In this document: in pieces, positions 52,768 to 61,983 of the stretch
How the letters are laid out: the number at the start of each line of letters is the position of its first letter
How positions within the stretch are numbered: the first letter of the stretch is position 1
Assembly (NCBI GenBank): GCA_963678585.2
Contig: CAXXGA010000002.1
Coordinates: 2,170,001 to 2,234,000, forward strand
DNA from: Breoghania sp963678585
GTDB lineage: Bacteria > Pseudomonadota > Alphaproteobacteria > Rhizobiales > Stappiaceae
Length of the DNA stretch: 64,000 nucleotides
Direction of reading: 5' to 3'
Made by a program: the position numbers and the translations under genes
The notes under the pieces: generated by a model
What the model was told of the DNA's origin: nothing
The model's input: the letters and a program-made list of their open reading frames with translations, nothing else
Databases searched by the model: none

Positions 52768-53573
52768 ATCGCTTTCTCCCAAAGGGCATAAAAGTGATGG
52801 ACCGGGCCATGTCCCTGACCGATCTCCAGCGTATCGGCGGCAGCGATTGCCGCAGTGACATAGGCTTTCGCCCCGCGCACGGCGGTGATCATGTCCAGAT
52901 CGTGCGCAAGCCCCGCGGCAACGGCGGAGGAAAGCGTGCAGCCCGTACCATGGGTATTGCGGGTATCGATGCGCGGGGCTTCCAGCCAGTGCTCGCCCTC
53001 GTCATCGAGCAACAGGTCGACGCTTTCCGCAGAGCGGCCGTGCCCGCCTTTGAGAAGAACGGCAACAGGTCCCAAATCCTTCAACCGAGCCGCCTGATCG
53101 CTCATTTCCTCACGCGTCTCCGCCACAGGAGCCGCCAGAATGCGGGCGGCTTCCTGCAGGTTCGGGGTAATCAGATCGGCCATCGGGAACAGCAATGCGA
53201 TCAGGCTTTCCACCGCCTCGTCATCGATCAGCGGATCGTTTGAGGTCGCCACCATCACCGGATCCAGCACCACATTGCGCACGCGGTGCCGCTTCAGCCC
53301 GTCCGCCACCGCTTCGATGACATCCGTGCGCGAAAGCATGCCGATCTTGGTGGCGGAGACCGTCAGATCCGAATAGACGGCATCGAACTGCGCGGTGACG
53401 AAATCCGGCGGCACGTCCAGTATCCCGCTGACGCCGCAGGTGTTCTGCGCGGTCAGCGCGGCGATCACGCTGGCGCCATAGACGCCAAGCGCCGAAAACG
53501 TCTTCAGATCGGCCTGAATGCCCGCGCCCCCGCCCGAATCCGAACCGGCCACAGTCACAGCGATTGCCGTCAT
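52764..53573 (-). CDS. thiD: Hydroxymethylpyrimidine/phosphomethylpyrimidine kinase ThiD
   Basis: ThiD phosphorylates HMP and then HMP-P to HMP-PP for thiamine synthesis. The 269-residue product starts at the ATG 53573 (MTAIAVTVAGSDSGGGAGIQ, the ribokinase-like substrate loop), with GGAAGG a few bases upstream. ALGVYGASVIAALTAQNTCG, NVVLDPVMVATSND, LLKGGHG and NTHGTGCTLSSAVAAGLA (anion-hole GTGC with catalytic Cys) complete the signature. A TPP riboswitch lies 148 bases upstream, so the gene is switched off when thiamine pyrophosphate is plentiful. Confidence 0.97.
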   Translation of the reverse strand: MTAIAVTVAGSDSGGGAGIQADLKTFSALGVYGASVIAALTAQNTCGVSGILDVPPDFVTAQFDAVYSDLTVSATKIGMLSRTDVIEAVADGLKRHRVRNVVLDPVMVATSNDPLIDDEAVESLIALLFPMADLITPNLQEAARILAAPVAETREEMSDQAARLKDLGPVAVLLKGGHGRSAESVDLLLDDEGEHWLEAPRIDTRNTHGTGCTLSSAVAAGLAHDLDMITAVRGAKAYVTAAIAAADTLEIGQGHGPVHHFYALWEKAI

Positions 53574-53627
53574 GGCGTTACCTTCCCCCATTTTTCGTTT
53601 GAAGATGCCAAGCGCGCCCTGGACCTT

Positions 53628-53645
53628 GGAACGCACATGCGTTCC
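53628..53645 (-). promoter_or_regulatory. 18-bp palindrome in the thiD leader
   Basis: GGAACGCA / TGCGTTCC separated by two bases, between the riboswitch and the thiD start. It could be part of the expression platform; no U-tract follows, so a simple terminator is unlikely. Confidence 0.4.
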
Positions 53646-53720
53646 CGCGCCTTGCCCCTGTCAGGGCCGGCGGACGGCAGTGTCGGCGCTTTCGCGATGT
53701 TTCTTGCAGCATGGTGCATC

Positions 53721-53804
53721 CCAATTCCCTCCGCCGGTGCAAGCCGGATCAGGTTCAAGGAGTTGGCGCAGCGCCTCTCAGCCCTTGTCGGGCACCCCCA
53801 TTGG
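53721..53804 (-). promoter_or_regulatory. TPP riboswitch (THI element) upstream of thiD
   Basis: On the minus strand the leader contains GGGGTGCCCG, GGGCTGAGAGGCG, the conserved ACCTGATCCGG and GCGGAGGGAA in the right order, with the pairing stems of the thi-box. CTGAGAGGCG is at 53773-53782 and CCTGATCCGG at 53745-53754 (complement strand). It senses thiamine pyrophosphate in the leader RNA and controls thiD and the coupled TRAP-type gene. Confidence 0.95.
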
Positions 53805-53971
53805 TGATGTCGAGACCTAGAGTGTATGGCCTTGTTTGACAAGACCCCCGGGCAACGCAGCGACGGTCGATCGCTGTGCACCCGGTCAATCTGCGCGCAC
53901 AGGACGCTTGCCCCGGTGCGCGCAATCCGATTGATTGGGCGCATCTGTTTCATGCGTATTCGGAGACGCCC

Positions 53972-54208
53972 ATGACCCCCTTCTTCGTCCTCATCAAGTG
54001 CGAGCTTGGAAAGTCCTACGAGGTCGCCAACAAGCTGGCCGACGCCGAAATCGCCTCGGAGATCTACTCCACCGCGGGCGACTACGACCTTCTGGCCAAG
54101 TTCTACGTTGATGCCACCACCGATATCGGGCAGTTCGTGAACCAGAAGATCCACTGCATCGCGAACATTCAGGACACCAAGACGATTCTCACGTTCAAGG
54201 CATTCTGA
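53972..54208 (+). CDS. Stand-alone Lrp/AsnC ligand-binding (RAM) domain protein
   Basis: A 78-residue protein consisting only of the RAM domain of Lrp/AsnC regulators: FFVLIKCELGKSYEVANKLA, the turn AGDYDLLAKFYV and CIANIQDTKTILTF. No HTH is present upstream in frame, and GGAG at 53962-53965 precedes the ATG, so this is a real single-domain protein. Such proteins form decamer rings and are thought to bind amino acids or to modulate full-length Lrp proteins. The target is unknown. Confidence 0.9.
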   Translation: MTPFFVLIKCELGKSYEVANKLADAEIASEIYSTAGDYDLLAKFYVDATTDIGQFVNQKIHCIANIQDTKTILTFKAF

Positions 54209-54245
54209 GGCCTCTTGAGGCCAGCCGACCCGAGCGCCGGGTGCG

Positions 54246-55226
54246 CTACATCTTGCCCGGCGTGGAGGCGCGGCGCACCCGCGTACGGTCGATACCCAGA
54301 CTGTGTTCGCGGTAGAGCACGAACAGACCCGCCGCGATCACCACGGTCGCGCCGATGATCACCGATATGCCCGGCACTTCCCCGAACACCATCCAGCCGA
54401 TGGCTGTTGCCCAGATGATGGTCGTGTAATCGAAGGGGGCGATGGTGGAAGCATCCGCAAAGCGGTAGCTCGTCGTCATCAGGATCTGGCCGAGCCCGCC
54501 CAGAATGCCGATCAGGCCGAGGATGAACCACTGCCAGCCGACCGGCATCACCCACACCTGGCTGGGGAAGAAATAGCCCAGCGGGATCGTCGCCAAGGCG
54601 ATGACCGAGGACGAGCCGGAAAACCACAGAACGATGGTCGCCGAACGTTCGCTGGTGATGAGCTTGCGCACGATGATCGCAGCCCCTGCCATGAACAGCG
54701 TGGCGAAGAGCGCGATGGACGCACCGATGGTGGTGCCCTGATCCATTGATCCGAGGCTGAGATTCGGCGCGAGAATGATGATCACGCCGAGAAAGCCGAC
54801 CCCGACCGCGCTCCAGCGGTAGATGCCCACCACTTCTCCCAAGAAGAACACCGCCATCACCACCGTGATCAGCGGCGCGGCATAGGCAATCGCGGTCGCA
54901 TCCGGCAGGGCGATGAAGGCCAGCGCGGCGAAATTCATCGTCATCGCCGTCACACCGACAATGGCGCGCAGGAAATGGCCGAAGGGGCGTCGCGTTTTCA
55001 AGGCGGACGGAAGCTGCCCCTGCCAAGCCATCATCACGATGACCGGGATGAGGCCGAGGAGATTGCGCGCGAATACGATCTGGCCGGTCGGAAGCTCGTC
55101 GATGATCAGTTTGATCAATCCGGACATCACCGTGAAGGCGATGGTGGAGAGTATCTTGAGCGAAATGCCGACCATCGGACGTTGCGGCGTTTCATAGACA
55201 GGCGCCTGAGACGCACCGGAGGACAT
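54246..55226 (-). CDS. DMT/EamA-family permease
   Basis: A 326-residue inner-membrane protein with ten predicted spans in two EamA repeats; the first is about ISLKILSTIAFTVMSGLIKL and the end of repeat 1 is VGIYRWSAVGVGFLGVIIIL. EamA proteins export amino acids, nucleosides or metabolites; the substrate is unknown. It shares clear resemblance (for example the short R-WSA-V-G-F-G motif) with the second DMT gene at 58026. Confidence 0.9.
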   Translation of the reverse strand: MSSGASQAPVYETPQRPMVGISLKILSTIAFTVMSGLIKLIIDELPTGQIVFARNLLGLIPVIVMMAWQGQLPSALKTRRPFGHFLRAIVGVTAMTMNFAALAFIALPDATAIAYAAPLITVVMAVFFLGEVVGIYRWSAVGVGFLGVIIILAPNLSLGSMDQGTTIGASIALFATLFMAGAAIIVRKLITSERSATIVLWFSGSSSVIALATIPLGYFFPSQVWVMPVGWQWFILGLIGILGGLGQILMTTSYRFADASTIAPFDYTTIIWATAIGWMVFGEVPGISVIIGATVVIAAGLFVLYREHSLGIDRTRVRRASTPGKM

Positions 55227-55443
55227 GCGGGACTGCTTTCAGGCCACAGGCGCAAGGCGCGCATGCGACGGTCGGGGGGAGCACAAAAAAAGCGCTCGAA
55301 CAAGGAGCGGCTACCATAAGGATAGACGCTCCCGTTCCGTTCGCAACCTGTTGCAAGCGCGACAACGGACCACCCGGCTTCCGTGTCCCCCGACTTTTCC
55401 GTTTATTTGTCCGGACAATTCATCCAGATCGGCCGGCCTCGCC

Positions 55444-57753
55444 TCAGGCGTGCGCCGCCCGGATCGCGGACCACACACGCTCCGGCGTTGCTGGCATGTC
55501 GATATGGGCCACGCCCGCCCCGCGGCGCAACGCATCGCCCACCGCATTCATCACCGCGCCGCAGCCGCCGATCGTTCCGGCCTCGCCCGCGCCCTTGATG
55601 CCCAGCGCATTCGTCGTCGAAGGCACGTTGCGGGTCTGGAAATCGAAATCCGGCAAGTCCTCGGCCCGCGGCAGGGCATAGTCGAGAAGCGATGCGGTGA
55701 TCAGCTGGCCGTCCTCGTCATAGACGGTGTTTTCCATAAGCGCCTGCCCGATGGCCTGCGCGACGCCGCCATGGACCTGCCCGGCCAGCAGGATCGGGTT
55801 CACCGTGACGCCGAAATCATCGACGATCGTGTAGCGCAGCACTTGCGTGACGCCGGTCTCCGGATCGATTTCCACCTCGCACACATGGGTGCCGTTCGGA
55901 TAGGTCGCCTCGTCCTGCTTGATGCGCGCCTGAGAGGCGAGATCGGCCGGATCGGAGGCTTCCGCTGCAATCTGCGAGAGGCTCACCGCCTGATCCGTTC
56001 CCACCACGCGCACCATACCGTCGGCCAGTTCCAGATCGCCCGCGCCCGCCTCCAGCCGGTCGGCGGCCAGCGCCTTGATCTTTTCCGCCAGTGTGCGCGA
56101 GGCGGTATCGACCGACGGCATGCCGAGGGGAATGGAGCGCGAGCCGCCCGTCCCCCCGCCGGTGGCGATCCGGTCGCTGTCGCCCTGCACCACGTCGACC
56201 TCCTCGATGTCGAGCCCGAGGATTTCGGCGGCCACCTGCGCATAGGCCGTGGCATGGCCCTGCCCGTTGGTCTGCGTGCCGATGAGAAGCGTCACCTTGC
56301 CCGAAGGATCGAGCGCCATATTGACCTCCTCGGAGCCCGCGAAGGCACAGGCCTCGATATAGGAGGACATGCCGATGCCGCGGTATTTGCCGCGCGTCTT
56401 CGCCTCCGCCGCCCGGGCCTCGAAGCCCGCCCAGTCGGCCTCTTCCATGGCCTTGTCCATATGGGCGGAAAACTCGCCCGTGTCATACATGCGGCCCGTC
56501 GGCGTCGTGTAGGGAAGTTTCTCGGTGGGTATGAAATTGAGGCGGCGGATTTCCGCCGGGCCGAGCCCCGTCTCGATGCCCGCTTTGTCTACCAGCCGGT
56601 CGATAAGATAGGCGGCCTCGGGCCGCCCCGCACCGCGATAGGCGTCGGTCGGCACCGTGTTGGTGAAGACCCCGCGCACCCGCACATGCAGCGCCTCGAT
56701 GTCGTAAAGCCCGGTCGACATGGATGTTCCCACCCACGGAATGAACGGGGCGAACTGGTGCAGATAGGCGCCCATATTGGCCGTCACGTCGATCCGCAGG
56801 CCGAGGAAGCGCCCCTCCTCGTCCATCGCCACCTCCGCGTGGGTGACATTGTCCCGCCCTTGCGCGCAGGCCACGAAATGCTCCATGCGCTCGCTGATCC
56901 ACTTGACCGGCCGCCCCAGCTTTTCCGCCGCCACCAGGCAAAGCGGATATTCGCGATAGACGAAGATCTTGGTGCCGAAGCCGCCCCCCACATCGGGCGT
57001 GATGACATGCAACCGGGAGGGATCGATCTTCAGGATGTCGCCAGCCACGATATCGCGCACGCCGTGAACGCCCTGCGTGCCGACCGTCAGCGTGTAGCGC
57101 CCGCCGTGATCGTCATATTCCGCCACGCAGCCGCGCGTATCCATGTAGTTGGAAACAAGCCGGTTGTTCACGATGTCGATGGAGGTGACGCGGGCAGCAT
57201 CGGCAAAGGCGGCATCCGCCTTCGCCTTGTCGCCGTGCCCCAGTTCGAAGGCGAGGTTGGTGCCCGTCTCCGGCCAGACCAGCGGCACACCGTCGGAAAG
57301 CGCATCCGCCGTCTCCACCACCACATCGAGCGGATCGTAGTCGACCTCGATCAGTTCCGCCGCCGACTTGGCCGCATCCACGCTGTCGGCCACCACGAAG
57401 GCAATCGCATCGCCGATGAAGCGCACCGTATCCGAACACAACACCTCGCGCGGCGGCACGGCGTGCTTGGTGCCGTCCACCTGCGGCAACACCGCCTTTG
57501 TCGGCATCAGCCCAAGCTCGGGAATATCGGCGGCCGTGAGGACCAGATGAACGCCTTCCGCCCCGCGGGCCGCATCAACGCCCTCAAGCGTGAACCGGGC
57601 ATGAGGCATGGCGGAGCGCAATACATAAGCATGCAAGGCTCCCTCCGGCGTGATGTCGCCCACATAGCGCCCGTGGCCGGTGATCAGGCTGGGATCTTCC
57701 TTGCGCCGCACAGGCGCGCCGATGCCGAACTTGGCGTTGACCGGTTTGTTCAT
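55444..57753 (-). CDS. Xanthine-dehydrogenase/CoxL-type molybdopterin large subunit (orphan)
   Basis: A 769-residue large subunit of a xanthine-oxidase-family molybdenum hydroxylase. It starts MNKPVNAKFGIGAPVRRKED. It contains the Mo-cofactor segments TPDVGGGFGTKIFVYREYPL, TDAYRGAGRPEAAYLIDRL, GTQTNGQGHATAYAQVAAE, and the catalytic glutamate in GIKGAGEAGTIGG. The active-site loop is AYRGAGRPE, not the CSFR loop of real CO dehydrogenase, so the substrate is another aldehyde or heterocycle. The medium (FAD) and small (2Fe-2S) subunit genes are not adjacent, so it needs partners from elsewhere. The start at 57753 has GAAGG ten bases upstream. Confidence 0.88.
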   Translation of the reverse strand: MNKPVNAKFGIGAPVRRKEDPSLITGHGRYVGDITPEGALHAYVLRSAMPHARFTLEGVDAARGAEGVHLVLTAADIPELGLMPTKAVLPQVDGTKHAVPPREVLCSDTVRFIGDAIAFVVADSVDAAKSAAELIEVDYDPLDVVVETADALSDGVPLVWPETGTNLAFELGHGDKAKADAAFADAARVTSIDIVNNRLVSNYMDTRGCVAEYDDHGGRYTLTVGTQGVHGVRDIVAGDILKIDPSRLHVITPDVGGGFGTKIFVYREYPLCLVAAEKLGRPVKWISERMEHFVACAQGRDNVTHAEVAMDEEGRFLGLRIDVTANMGAYLHQFAPFIPWVGTSMSTGLYDIEALHVRVRGVFTNTVPTDAYRGAGRPEAAYLIDRLVDKAGIETGLGPAEIRRLNFIPTEKLPYTTPTGRMYDTGEFSAHMDKAMEEADWAGFEARAAEAKTRGKYRGIGMSSYIEACAFAGSEEVNMALDPSGKVTLLIGTQTNGQGHATAYAQVAAEILGLDIEEVDVVQGDSDRIATGGGTGGSRSIPLGMPSVDTASRTLAEKIKALAADRLEAGAGDLELADGMVRVVGTDQAVSLSQIAAEASDPADLASQARIKQDEATYPNGTHVCEVEIDPETGVTQVLRYTIVDDFGVTVNPILLAGQVHGGVAQAIGQALMENTVYDEDGQLITASLLDYALPRAEDLPDFDFQTRNVPSTTNALGIKGAGEAGTIGGCGAVMNAVGDALRRGAGVAHIDMPATPERVWSAIRAAHA

Positions 57754-58025
57754 GCCCAAAATGCCTTCAGATTTGCCGTCGCATGGAAATACGGGAGCGC
57801 CTCGTCTCCCGCGACGCCTGACGCGACGCGATGCGGAAAGTGTCGATACGTAAGCTTAAACAGTCGGACCGCGGTTATCCAAGCCCCGCCCGTCAAATCG
57901 CTACGCAAAATTGCATAAGACGGGATATCGCAAATTGTTCTCGCGTTCGCGCTGCAAGGCTATCGCTCACGCGGTGCGGAAAATTTGCGCTATCGGTCAG
58001 CCCCGGCACGGGGTATAGCCGAATA

Positions 58026-59045
58026 ATGCCCGATACCCCGCCATTACCCGATCACGAGCAACCGGCCTCTCGCCCCCATGCGCGTTTCATGGACCGGCAC
58101 GGGTTCGGCGGGCGTAACTGGATACGGTGGCTGCTGTGGTGGAGGACCCTTTCGGGCAACACGCGAGGCGCCATGTGGATCCTCGCCGCAGCCTTCTTCT
58201 TCACCATCATGACGGCAATGATCAAGGTGGTCGGCGCGCGCATTCACGTCACCGAAATCCTGATGGTGCGCCAGAGCGTGATGACACTCATCGTCATCCC
58301 CACAATCCTGAGCCATTTCCCGGAATCGCTGCGCACCGCGCGACCCAGCCTGCATCTGTCGCGCATCGTGCTGGCAAGCACCGCAATGATCCTCGGCTTC
58401 ACCGCCGTCATCCACCTGCCCCTTGCCGATGCCACCGCAATCTCGTTTGCCAAGAGCTTTTTCGTCACGATCTTCGCCATCGTCATCCTGAAGGAAACGG
58501 TCGGCATCCACCGCTGGAGCGCGGTGATCGTCGGCTTCATCGGCGTTCTCGTCATGCTGAACCCGACCGGGGAAAACGTGGAGGTGGCCTACGGGCTCAT
58601 GGCCGTCGGCGGGGCGGCTTGCGCAGGCATGGTCATGATCCTGATCCGGCAGATGTCGAAAACCGACCGCCCCATCACCATCCTGACCTATCAGGCCTTC
58701 GGGGTCGGGCTGGTCATGATCGTGCCGACCTGGATTTACTGGGTGCCCCCCACATGGACGGAAGCGGCCATCATGCTCGCCATCGGTTGCGTGGCGTGGA
58801 TCGCCCAGATGTGCAACATCCAGGCTTTCAGGGCGGGCGAAGCAACCGCCATTGCGTCCCTCGACTACACCCGCCTGCTCTATGCGACGCTGTTCGGCCT
58901 CGTCCTGTTCAATGACTGGCCCGCCGTAAACACGCTGATCGGGGCGTTGATCATTGCAGCGGCATCGATCTACACCGTCCATCGCGAGGCGAGAAAAAAG
59001 AAACGCCTCGTGCGTGATGCCGATGGACGCGGATGGGGCAATTAG
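58026..59045 (+). CDS. DMT/EamA-family permease
   Basis: A 339-residue EamA permease with about ten spans. A charged N-terminus (PDHEQPASRPHARFM, then NWIRWLLWWRTLSGN) is followed by the first repeat AMWILAAAFFFTIMTAMIKV and VGIHRWSAVIVGFIGVLVML at the repeat end. It is a relative of the permease at 54246. The ATG at 58026 is chosen over an upstream open frame to 57831, whose codon use is unlike a gene. Function unknown. Confidence 0.88.
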   Translation: MPDTPPLPDHEQPASRPHARFMDRHGFGGRNWIRWLLWWRTLSGNTRGAMWILAAAFFFTIMTAMIKVVGARIHVTEILMVRQSVMTLIVIPTILSHFPESLRTARPSLHLSRIVLASTAMILGFTAVIHLPLADATAISFAKSFFVTIFAIVILKETVGIHRWSAVIVGFIGVLVMLNPTGENVEVAYGLMAVGGAACAGMVMILIRQMSKTDRPITILTYQAFGVGLVMIVPTWIYWVPPTWTEAAIMLAIGCVAWIAQMCNIQAFRAGEATAIASLDYTRLLYATLFGLVLFNDWPAVNTLIGALIIAAASIYTVHREARKKKRLVRDADGRGWGN

Positions 59046-59082
59046 GGCCAGCCCCCCCGGCGCGCCTGGCGTATGGCGTGCC

Positions 59083-59985
59083 TCACGCGCCGTTGAACTG
59101 AACCCGCCCCAGCCCGCGAACGTCATAGCCGCCAAGCTCCGCCGTCATCTGCGCGAAGGCCCCGCCCCGGCAGAAGTCGAAGAGCGTCTGGAGCGGCGGC
59201 TCGAACCATGCCCGTCGCCAGACGAGAAGATCGTAACGCTCGCGCGCGACCGGCACGAAATCGAGCTGGAAGCGCCGCGCCAGCGCCGACAATCCGAATG
59301 CAGCATCGGCCTTGCCTTCGAGCACGGACAGCGCCGCGTCGCGCTCATCGCGCGCCGGACTGCCCGCTATCACCAGCTCCTCCGGCTTCAGGCCTTCCCT
59401 GGCCAGCAGAATTTCCATCAGCCGCTGACTGCCCGCCTTGGCCTGACGCGGCATGACGCGCTTTCCGCCGAGATCGCCGACACCGGTAATCCCCAGCGGG
59501 TTCCCCTTGGCCACGATGAGGCCGCGCTCGCGCCATGCCCATTCCACCAGAACCACCGGCCTGTAGCCGAACTGGTCCGATATGACGCCCGTGTTCCAGC
59601 CGATCTCTTCTTCGCGCCCGTTGACCGGTTCCGGCACATGCAGACCCGCAGCAATGCCGCCCGCATCCGCAAAGCGTTCGATGCCGTCGAAGGATCCGTC
59701 GAACAGCGAGGCGAGACCGGAGCCCGATTCTCGCAAGGCCCATTCCAGAAGCGGATCATGCGAGCCGAGCACCACGTTCGGACGGTCTTCCGCATTGGGC
59801 GCCAGCCCCTCGCCCGCGCTTTCGATCCACGCCAGCACCGCCTCGCGGGGAAACAGCAACTTGCCCGTCGCACGCGAATGCGGAACGGAGCCCGCCGCGA
59901 CCAGATCGTAGACCTTGCGCTCCTTGACCCGGAGAAGTTCCGCCATCTCCCGGGTGGTCAGATAGCTCGGCATGGCAGATGTCAT
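59083..59985 (-). CDS. HTH-17 / periplasmic-binding-like transcriptional regulator
   Basis: A 300-residue regulator. Residues about 6-55 form an excisionase-like winged helix (YLTTREMAELLRVKERKVYD, TGKLLFPREAVLAWI). The rest is a PBP-like domain (PF12727 type) with VVLGSHDPLLEWALRESGSG and GNPLGITGVGDLGGKRVMPR. Proteins of this form often sense molybdate, tungstate or small oxyanions; here the ligand is unknown. GGGG lies four bases before the ATG at 59985. Convergent with the DMT gene and downstream of fadD. Confidence 0.85.
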   Translation of the reverse strand: MTSAMPSYLTTREMAELLRVKERKVYDLVAAGSVPHSRATGKLLFPREAVLAWIESAGEGLAPNAEDRPNVVLGSHDPLLEWALRESGSGLASLFDGSFDGIERFADAGGIAAGLHVPEPVNGREEEIGWNTGVISDQFGYRPVVLVEWAWRERGLIVAKGNPLGITGVGDLGGKRVMPRQAKAGSQRLMEILLAREGLKPEELVIAGSPARDERDAALSVLEGKADAAFGLSALARRFQLDFVPVARERYDLLVWRRAWFEPPLQTLFDFCRGGAFAQMTAELGGYDVRGLGRVQFNGA

Positions 59986-60126
59986 GAATGCCCCTTGGCT
60001 TGGAAGTCGACGCGCCCGCCGGAAGCAGTCTCCCGGTCGGTCGCCGCCGCATCGAGTGGTGAGCCTTGCGATATTACAACTGCCCCTGCGTGCGCGTACA
60101 GCCGCAAGTGGCCCCCGGATACGGCA

Positions 60127-60158
60127 AGGCGCATGCCGGACGAGACCGGCATGCGCCT
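60127..60158 (-). terminator. Hairpin after fadD
   Basis: Perfect 13-bp stem AGGCGCATGCCGG / CCGGCATGCGCCT with a 6-base loop, 50 bp after the fadD stop on the minus strand. There is only TTGCC beyond, so it may rely on Rho or act as an RNA-end stem. Confidence 0.6.
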
Positions 60159-60208
60159 CCATATGTCTTTGCGCCGCTGTCGGACGCCGGGAAACCGGGA
60201 AGATACGT

Positions 60209-61873
60209 CTACTCCGCGGCCTCGTTGTTGACCTTGGCGCGTTCTTCTTCCACCAGTTCCTTCTTGGAAAGCTTGCCCACCAGCGTCTTGGGCAGCTCAT
60301 CGCGGAATTCGAAGGCGCGCGGCATTTCGATGGCCGACAGATGCCCCTTGAGAAACGCCTTCATCTCTTCGGCGGTGATGCTCTCGCCTTCCTTCAGCTT
60401 GATGAAAGCCTTCGGCGCCTGTCCGCGGTAATCGTCGTCGACGGCAATGACGATCACCTCCTCCACCGCCTCGTTCTGGTAGATCGCCTCCTCGATCACC
60501 CGCGGATAGACGTTGTAGCCGGAGCAGATGATCAGATCCTTGATGCGGTCGACGAGATGGATGTAGCCGTCCTCGTCGCGATAGCCCACGTCGCCCGTAT
60601 GCAGGTACCCGTTTTCCACCGTGCGGTTGGTGTCGTCCGGGCGTTCCCAGTAGCCCAGCATCACCTGCGGCCCGCGAACGCAAAGCTCGCCCTTCTCGCC
60701 TTCCGGCATCACCACGTAAGGATCGTCCAGCGAGCGGAACTCGCAATCCGTCCATGAGAGCGGCTTGCCGATGGACCCCGCCCGCGACGGTTCGTTGATC
60801 GGGTTGCACGAGACGACCGGCGAGGCTTCCGTCAGCCCGTAACCCTCAACCAGCTTACAGCCGGTAAGCGTCTCGAAATTGTCCTTCACCTCTACCGGCA
60901 GCGGCGCACCGCCCGACAGGCACATCCGGATGGAGGTGAGATCGTAATTCTTGGTCAGCGGCGAATTGTTGATCGCGGTGTAAATGGTCGGCACGCCGGG
61001 AAACAGGGTCACGCCCTTCCGCTTGATATCATCAAGCAGCATCTTCAGCTCGAAACGCGGCATCAGAACCATTTCCGCACCGATGAGCACGGACAGGTTC
61101 TGTGCCGCCGTCATGGCAAAGACATGGAAGAAGGGCAACACGCAGAGCATCACCTCCTCACCCGGCCGGGCATCGGAGAAGAAGATCCGCATCTGCTCCA
61201 TGTTGGCCGAAAGATTGGCGTGGCTGAGCATGGCCCCCTTGGGAACGCCCGTCGTGCCGCCGGTATACTGCAGCACCGCGACGTCGGTTTCCGGGAAGGT
61301 CACCACCTCCTGCGTGATCGGCGGGCCGTTCACCAGGTCGGCAAAAAGCCGATGCGCATCGTCGCGCGCGATCTTCGCCCGGTCCCCACGCTTGAAAAGC
61401 TGGAACAGGAGCTTCTTGGGTTGCGGCAGGATATCCGCCATGGGACAGACGACGAGCTTTTTCAGCCCGCCCTTGGCCCGTACCGCCTCCACCTTGTCGT
61501 AGATGACCTTGAGATCCAGCGTGACCATGATCTCGGTGCGGGAATCGCGCACCTGAAAATCGATCTCGCGCTCCACATAGAGCGGATTGTAGTTCACGAT
61601 CGTGCCGCCGGCCTTCAAAATGGCGAAATAGCAGACTGTAAAATAAGGCGTATTGGGCAGACACAGGCCAACCTGAACGCCGCGCTTGACGCCAAGCTTG
61701 CGAAAGCCCTCCGCCGCACGGTTGACCAGATCGCCAAGCTGTTTATAGGTCCAGACCTTCCCCATGAAATCCAACGCCGGTCGATCCGCAAACTGGCGAA
61801 CCGCTTCGTCGAGATATTCCGGCATCGGTCGTGGCGTGAAGGCAGGCTCCTCCGACGTCGCTTCGGCCGTCAT
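60209..61873 (-). CDS. fadD: Long-chain fatty-acid--CoA ligase
   Basis: A 554-residue acyl-CoA synthetase (AMP-binding family) that activates fatty acids for beta-oxidation. The P-loop is YTGGTTGVPKGA (residues 203-214), the adenylate region EGYGLTEASPVVSCNP, the hinge TGDVGYRDEDGYIHLVDRIK, and the C-terminal catalytic Lys lies in LPKTLVGKLSKKEL. Typical FadD length. The promoter side holds a TTTACG...CGTCAA dyad (61984-61999), a possible operator of a fatty-acid or branched-chain degradation regulator. Confidence 0.95.
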   Translation of the reverse strand: MTAEATSEEPAFTPRPMPEYLDEAVRQFADRPALDFMGKVWTYKQLGDLVNRAAEGFRKLGVKRGVQVGLCLPNTPYFTVCYFAILKAGGTIVNYNPLYVEREIDFQVRDSRTEIMVTLDLKVIYDKVEAVRAKGGLKKLVVCPMADILPQPKKLLFQLFKRGDRAKIARDDAHRLFADLVNGPPITQEVVTFPETDVAVLQYTGGTTGVPKGAMLSHANLSANMEQMRIFFSDARPGEEVMLCVLPFFHVFAMTAAQNLSVLIGAEMVLMPRFELKMLLDDIKRKGVTLFPGVPTIYTAINNSPLTKNYDLTSIRMCLSGGAPLPVEVKDNFETLTGCKLVEGYGLTEASPVVSCNPINEPSRAGSIGKPLSWTDCEFRSLDDPYVVMPEGEKGELCVRGPQVMLGYWERPDDTNRTVENGYLHTGDVGYRDEDGYIHLVDRIKDLIICSGYNVYPRVIEEAIYQNEAVEEVIVIAVDDDYRGQAPKAFIKLKEGESITAEEMKAFLKGHLSAIEMPRAFEFRDELPKTLVGKLSKKELVEEERAKVNNEAAE

Positions 61874-61983
61874 TGCGTTTCTCCCTTTATTTCCCCTCCG
61901 CGCAACCGATGGGGTCGTTGCCGCGTTTGAATGCGGTGCGCACTCTTTTGGTGTGGTGCGTCAGATGCGTGACTTTGCCATGG

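Noticed and set aside
55444..57753. A form I carbon monoxide dehydrogenase (CoxL)
   Set aside because: The diagnostic CSFR active-site loop is absent (AYRGAGRPE instead) and coxM/coxS are missing, although CoxE-like and MoxR proteins occur elsewhere in the window.
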